Below, one piece after another: positions 4,494-8,633 of a stretch of 8,633 nt of DNA. A model generated the notes under the pieces. That model worked only from the letters and a program-made list of their open reading frames with translations. It searched no databases and had not been told where the DNA came from. Positions within the stretch are counted from its first letter, which is position 1, and each line of letters begins with the position of its first letter. The translations under genes and the position numbers were made by a program. Origin of the DNA: an uncultured Clostridia bacterium (GTDB taxonomy: Bacteria > Bacillota > Clostridia > Christensenellales > Borkfalkiaceae); assembly GCA_946628865.1 (NCBI GenBank), contig CAMOXE010000148.1:1-8633 (forward strand). The letters run 5' to 3'.

Positions 4494-6403
4494 TTGTCTA
4501 TCTGTTTTCTGGTAACTTTAACCGCGATAGGTCTGCCGTGCGGACACTTAAGCGCGAAATTTCCGTCTATTTCTTTAAGTAAAGCGTAAATCTCGCTTTC
4601 CTTTAAATTTTTGCCGGATTTTATCGCCGCTTTGCAAGCCATCGTGGCGATCTTGTTGTTTACCACGTCCGGAATGTCCGTTCGCATGGCGGTATCTGAG
4701 AGTAATTCGTCGACAAAGTCTTGTAAATTCATCGATTCAACTATTGAAGGGATGCCGTAAATAGCAAATTCGTCATCGTCGTAATCGCATATATCGAAAC
4801 CCATTTTACGCATAGGGATAAGTTTATCGGTTAAAAAATTTATTTCTTCTTCGTTGACTTTAAATATAAAAGGCTCGATCATGCCCTGCGTTTCTATGTC
4901 ACCGGTAGTCAGGCTCGTTTTAAAGTTATCGTATAACAGCCTTTCATGAGCGGCGTGTTGGTCGATAAAGATAAGATCTTCCCCGCGCTCTAAGATAATA
5001 TAAGTGTTTAACGCTTGCCCGATAACCGTGAAGTCGATAATTGCGGGCATATGAACTTCATCGCCAAATGCGGACTGATTTCCCGAATTTATCGCATTCA
5101 AGGCGGTATGATTGTCGTATAAATTCGTAAAAGGTTCCTCATATTCGTCATCGGACACTTTACTTAAAAGATGCGATATGTCCTCTTGACTGTTCGGATT
5201 GAATTTACCGTTTAAGAAAAACGCTCTTTTTTCAAGGTCAAAATCGCTATAAGGGTCGTCGGGATCCGTTTTTTTCGACGGCTTAGAACGTGTGGTATAT
5301 TCCGTACTTTGCTCCGTACTTTGCTCCGTATTTTGCTCCGTGATTTGTTCAGAGTTTCTTTCCTTAGCGTCGCTGATTTGGAAGTCGTCATTGCGGTCAA
5401 AAATCGGTCCTGCGTCGCGATAAGCGCTCAATACGTTTTTTATCATTGAAAATATCGTGGCGTAAATCGTCTGATTATCCATAAATCTGACTTCGGTTTT
5501 ATTCGGGTGGACGTTTACGTCGACGAATTGCGGCGCAATATCCAAATGTATTTGATAGAACGGGAATTGATGTTTCATCAGAAACGGCGCGTATGCGCTG
5601 TGAATTGCCGATGAAATAGTTCCGTTTACGACGTAGCGGGAGTTTATTATAACGGTCTGATAAGTTTTATTAGGTTTGGTATAACTTGGCTTGCCGATAA
5701 AGCCGAATAAGCGCATTCCGTTTTTAAATTCGTCGATTTTGATGCAATTTATAAAATCATTATAACTGAACAGATCCAAAAACGCGGATTCAACACCCAA
5801 TCCGTCGGTCTTAAAAACCGTCTTACCGTCTACGATATAGGTAAACGCGATATTGCTGTTCGCAAAAATTAGACGTTTAACGAGAGTCGTTATTTCACTT
5901 TCTTCCTGAGCCGACGATTTTAAAAACTTTTCTCTTACGGGGACGTTTAAAAACAGTCTTTCGACGGAAATCGTCGTGCCGACCTCGGACGGCGCCGGTT
6001 TAGGCTCGGTAACCGTATCGTCTTTCGCTACGATCTTATATCCAGACTCGGCGCCTTCGGTTTTTGAAACGATGGTAAGAACCGACACTGACGCGATAGA
6101 GGCAAGCGCTTCGCCTCTGAAACCTAAAGTCAAGATCATATTTATATCGTTTAAGGTCTTAATCTTGCTGGTAGCATGCGGCATAACTGCTTTTATCAAA
6201 TCGTCTTTTTCGATGCCCGAGCCGTCGTCGGTTACCTGAATCAAGTCCTTGCCGCCGTTATAAACTAAAATTTCTATGTGCTTTGCTTTCGCGTCAACTG
6301 CGTTTTCGACGAGTTCTTTGACGACCGACGCAGGGCGCTCGACGACCTCTCCCGCCGCTATACGCGTATATACGCTCTTTTCCAAAAGGTTAATCTTTCC
6401 CAT
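4472..6403 (-). CDS. mutL: DNA mismatch repair protein MutL (endonuclease type)
   Basis: MutL couples MutS mismatch recognition to strand nicking. The 643-aa product has an N-terminal GHKL ATPase: IAAGEVVERPASVVKELVENAVDA (catalytic Glu30, metal-binding Asn34), DDGSGI (59-64), GFRGEAL (94-100) and LNVPVREKFLKS (152-163). A hydrophilic linker (about 335-450) holds a four-copy repeat (TEQS-like, about 352-368). The C-terminal dimer domain begins near 455 and has the endonuclease motifs DQHAAHERLLYD (481-492), ACK (589-591), CPHGRP (620-625) and FKR (639-641), plus a clamp-binding-like QGMIEPF (506-512). The last residue of the first motif is Asp rather than the usual Glu. The start lies 1 nt after the mutS stop, with AAAGGA in the end of mutS as a rather distant ribosome binding site. 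The 3' end overlaps miaA. Confidence 0.97.
   Translation of the reverse strand: MGKINLLEKSVYTRIAAGEVVERPASVVKELVENAVDAKAKHIEILVYNGGKDLIQVTDDGSGIEKDDLIKAVMPHATSKIKTLNDINMILTLGFRGEALASIASVSVLTIVSKTEGAESGYKIVAKDDTVTEPKPAPSEVGTTISVERLFLNVPVREKFLKSSAQEESEITTLVKRLIFANSNIAFTYIVDGKTVFKTDGLGVESAFLDLFSYNDFINCIKIDEFKNGMRLFGFIGKPSYTKPNKTYQTVIINSRYVVNGTISSAIHSAYAPFLMKHQFPFYQIHLDIAPQFVDVNVHPNKTEVRFMDNQTIYATIFSMIKNVLSAYRDAGPIFDRNDDFQISDAKERNSEQITEQNTEQSTEQSTEYTTRSKPSKKTDPDDPYSDFDLEKRAFFLNGKFNPNSQEDISHLLSKVSDDEYEEPFTNLYDNHTALNAINSGNQSAFGDEVHMPAIIDFTVIGQALNTYIILERGEDLIFIDQHAAHERLLYDNFKTSLTTGDIETQGMIEPFIFKVNEEEINFLTDKLIPMRKMGFDICDYDDDEFAIYGIPSIVESMNLQDFVDELLSDTAMRTDIPDVVNNKIATMACKAAIKSGKNLKESEIYALLKEIDGNFALKCPHGRPIAVKVTRKQIDKWFKRIL
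5301..5348. repeat. Four tandem 12-bp units inside mutL
   Basis: The unit TCCGTACTTTGC occurs exactly at 5301-5312 and 5313-5324, with one change at 5325-5336 and a more diverged copy at 5337-5348. On the coding strand it yields repeated TEQS/TEQN/TEQI in the MutL linker. The unit length is a multiple of three, so copy number can change without a frameshift. Confidence 0.9.
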
Positions 6404-6404
6404 A

Positions 6405-8633
6405 TCAATCCAACATTCCTTTGAGTTTAGAAATAAATTTAAGCGCCTCGAACGGCGTCGTGGAATTTATATCCAAATTTCTGACTTCTTCCTCGATTTC
6501 GCTCTTTTTGTCCTCTTTCTCTTCCTCTTCGTAACTTTCGACGTATTTTTTCGTAAGGTCGTTATTTTCAAGAGTTTTAAGTATCTGTTTGGCGCGTTTG
6601 GTTACCGCAGTCGGAACGCCGGCAAGCGAAGCGACTTCTATGCCGAAACTTCTGTTGGCGCTACCCCTTACTATCTGCCTTAAAAACACCACGCTACCGT
6701 CGATTTCTTTAACCGTTATCTTGTAGTTTTTAACGCCGTCGATAACGCCTTCGAGTTCGGAAAGTTCGTGGTAATGCGTCGCGAAAAGGGTTTTCGCTTT
6801 GGTTTGATTTGCGATATGCTCTACTACCGCCCAGGCGATCGAAAGTCCGTCGTAAGTGCTTGTGCCTCTGCCTACCTCGTCTAAGACGAGCAGGCTGTTT
6901 TGAGTTGCGTTTAAAAGAATCGAGGCGACTTCGGTCATCTCGACCAAAAAAGTACTCTGGTTAAGCACGAGGTTATCGCTCGCGCCTATTCTGGTGAAAA
7001 CTCTGTCTATTATCGGTATTTCGGCGGATCTCGCGGGAACGAACGACCCCATTTGCGCCATAATCGCAATCAAAGCGTTTTGACGCATATAGGTACTTTT
7101 CCCCGCCATATTCGGACCCGTGATTATCAATACCCTGTTTTCGTCGTTATCTAAAAGCGCGTCATTTGAGATGAATTTTTCGCCCGAAATTTCCTCTACT
7201 ACCGGGTGTCTGCCGCCTACGACGTTGAAAGCCGACCCCGGCAAAGTAATTTCGGGACGGACGTAGTTGTTGCGCTTTGCGACTACCGCAAGCGAGGCGA
7301 GCGTGTCGAGGCACGCTATCGCGCGTGACGAGCGCTGCAACGGGCGGACGTATTCGCGCAAAGCAGCGCGTATATTTTGGAATATTTCATACTCCAAACG
7401 CTTGGCTTTATCGTCGCTGGAGAGAATTTCCTCTTCAAGTTTTTTCAGTTCGTCGGTTATAAATCTTTCCGAGCCTACGAGCGTCTGTTTTCGGACGTAA
7501 TCGGCGGGGACTAAATCTTTAAACGAGTTCGTTACTTCGATATAGTATCCGAATACTTTGTTATAGTCTATTTTGAGGTTTTTTATCCCCGTTCTTTCGC
7601 GTTCGCGTTGTTGCATTTGATCGAGTAAATCCTTTGAGTTGCTTTTGACGGCGCGAAGTCTGTCGAGTTCTTTATCAAAACCTTCGCAGATAAATCCTCC
7701 GTCCTTGACGGTTGTCGGCGTATTGTCTTGAATTATCGCCGAATCGATAAGTTTGCAAAGTTTTGAAAAATCGGTAATATTTTTGTCTACGTCCGTAAGT
7801 ATTTGAGATTTAGCGCCGTAGAGCAGCAATTTGATCGCCGGGAAAGACGCAAGCGATTTGGAAAGAAGAACGCAATCTCGCGGATTCATATTATCGCTTG
7901 CGATTTTTCCGCAATAGCGTTCGGTGTCGCGTATTCCGCTCAGGTTTTCGATAATTCCGCTGCGCATTACGTTGCCGTTGAAAAGTTCTTCGACGCCGTC
8001 TAATCTGTAATTGATTTTATCTTTGTCTGTGAGCGGGTTTAAAAGCCAAGAGCGCAAATTTCTCGCACCCATAGCGGTAGACGTCTTGTCCAAAAGCCAT
8101 AAAAGTGAGCCGTAACGCTTGTTGTCTCGGTTTAATTTGACGAGTTCGAGATTTTTGATTGCGTTTGCGTCGAGAATCATGTAATCGTCAGACTTTTCTT
8201 GCGTTATGCGCGTGATATTTATAAGCGCGTGGCGCTGAGTTTCGTAAATATATGCAAGCAGCGCTCCGCACGCAATTATGCTGTCCTCGTCCGTAACGTC
8301 GAACGCGCCGAGAGACGACACGCCGAACTGCTCTTTTATACTTCTCTCGGCGTTAAAGCGCGTAAAGGCGTTTTCTTTATAGGCGTTGAACGCGGGAATA
8401 ACTTGATGTTTTACTACCGGCAACGTACCGAAAGCGGCTTTCGCTCTGTCGTTGCATATTATTTCCGCGGGAGAAATTCTGACCAAGTTATCCGAAATTT
8501 CAGACGAATAGTTATCTGTTGTGCATTTTCTGCTGAAAAACTGCCCCGTCGTAATATCGCACCACGAAAACGCGCAGCCGGTCTTGCTTAAATAAACGGA
8601 CAAAAGATAATTGTTCTGCTTTTCATCGATAGA
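6405..8633 (-). CDS. mutS: DNA mismatch repair protein MutS (N-terminus beyond the window)
   Basis: MutS binds mismatches and small loops and, as an ATP-dependent sliding clamp, recruits MutL. About 742 residues are visible. The frame stays open to the right edge (SIDEKQNNYL precedes the TTG at 8603), and the N-terminal mismatch-binding domain with its Phe-x-Glu motif (roughly 110 residues) must lie outside, so TTG 8603 is not the real start. Counting from that TTG, the connector, lever and clamp parts run to about 450 (YNKVFGYYIEVTNS at 347-360). The ATPase follows: RHPVVE (465-470), Walker A GPNMAGKST (496-504), LNQSTFLVEM (547-556), LVLDEVGRGTSTYDG (572-586) and ATHYHEL (608-614). An acidic linker (about 688-707) leads to a short C-terminal helix domain. 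The stop codon TGA ends 1 nt before the mutL ATG. Confidence 0.97.
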   Translation of the reverse strand, partial: SIDEKQNNYLLSVYLSKTGCAFSWCDITTGQFFSRKCTTDNYSSEISDNLVRISPAEIICNDRAKAAFGTLPVVKHQVIPAFNAYKENAFTRFNAERSIKEQFGVSSLGAFDVTDEDSIIACGALLAYIYETQRHALINITRITQEKSDDYMILDANAIKNLELVKLNRDNKRYGSLLWLLDKTSTAMGARNLRSWLLNPLTDKDKINYRLDGVEELFNGNVMRSGIIENLSGIRDTERYCGKIASDNMNPRDCVLLSKSLASFPAIKLLLYGAKSQILTDVDKNITDFSKLCKLIDSAIIQDNTPTTVKDGGFICEGFDKELDRLRAVKSNSKDLLDQMQQRERERTGIKNLKIDYNKVFGYYIEVTNSFKDLVPADYVRKQTLVGSERFITDELKKLEEEILSSDDKAKRLEYEIFQNIRAALREYVRPLQRSSRAIACLDTLASLAVVAKRNNYVRPEITLPGSAFNVVGGRHPVVEEISGEKFISNDALLDNDENRVLIITGPNMAGKSTYMRQNALIAIMAQMGSFVPARSAEIPIIDRVFTRIGASDNLVLNQSTFLVEMTEVASILLNATQNSLLVLDEVGRGTSTYDGLSIAWAVVEHIANQTKAKTLFATHYHELSELEGVIDGVKNYKITVKEIDGSVVFLRQIVRGSANRSFGIEVASLAGVPTAVTKRAKQILKTLENNDLTKKYVESYEEEEKEDKKSEIEEEVRNLDINSTTPFEALKFISKLKGMLD

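Noticed and set aside
6276..8591. Plus-strand open frames opposite mutS and mutL
   Set aside because: They are antisense shadows of highly conserved genes, with no family signatures.

Overview
The window looks like a chromosomal piece of a low-to-moderate-GC Gram-positive bacterium of the Clostridia type, perhaps an uncultured gut lineage. Three things point there: the gene order mutS-mutL-miaA, a MutL that carries endonuclease motifs (the MutH-independent type of mismatch repair), and a GGAG ribosome binding site with consensus -35/-10 promoters. The genus cannot be named from the sequence.

Layout from left to right: (1) 2-1129, plus strand, an acidic, probably disordered protein with four C-terminal membrane segments, probably cut by the left edge and followed by a clean intrinsic terminator (1145-1180). 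(2) 1204-1281, a repeat built on a perfect 23-bp palindrome, lying between two facing terminators. (3) 1360-3066, minus strand, a very AT-rich two-gene unit (319 aa, then 221 aa) with its own strong promoter and a probable terminator. (4) 3067-3362, non-coding sequence with two GC-rich hairpins. (5) 3350-3433, a second copy of the palindromic repeat, here extended to a perfect 30-bp stem because it runs into the 3' end of a tRNA gene. (6) 3421-3509, tRNA-Ser(CGA) with encoded CCA and its own consensus promoter. (7) 3564-8633, minus strand, a tight operon mutS (5' end beyond the right edge) - mutL - miaA, with a 1-nt gap and then a 22-nt overlap.

MutS recognises mismatches and MutL acts downstream as a latent, clamp-activated nickase. 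MiaA prenylates A37 of tRNAs that read UNN codons. The neighbouring tRNA-Ser(CGA) carries A36-A37-A38 and should be a MiaA substrate.

The most interesting part is 1204-3433. A 65-bp perfect direct repeat (1217-1281 and 3363-3427), itself mostly a palindrome, brackets an AT-rich two-gene cassette. The right copy forms part of the tRNA 3' end. Recombination between the copies would remove the cassette and leave the tRNA intact, so this reads as a gain/loss site for accessory genes. The function of the two genes is unknown; a defence or stress role is only a guess from context. The tRNA-overlapping palindrome also gives the tRNA's 3' strand two competing pairing partners in a read-through transcript.
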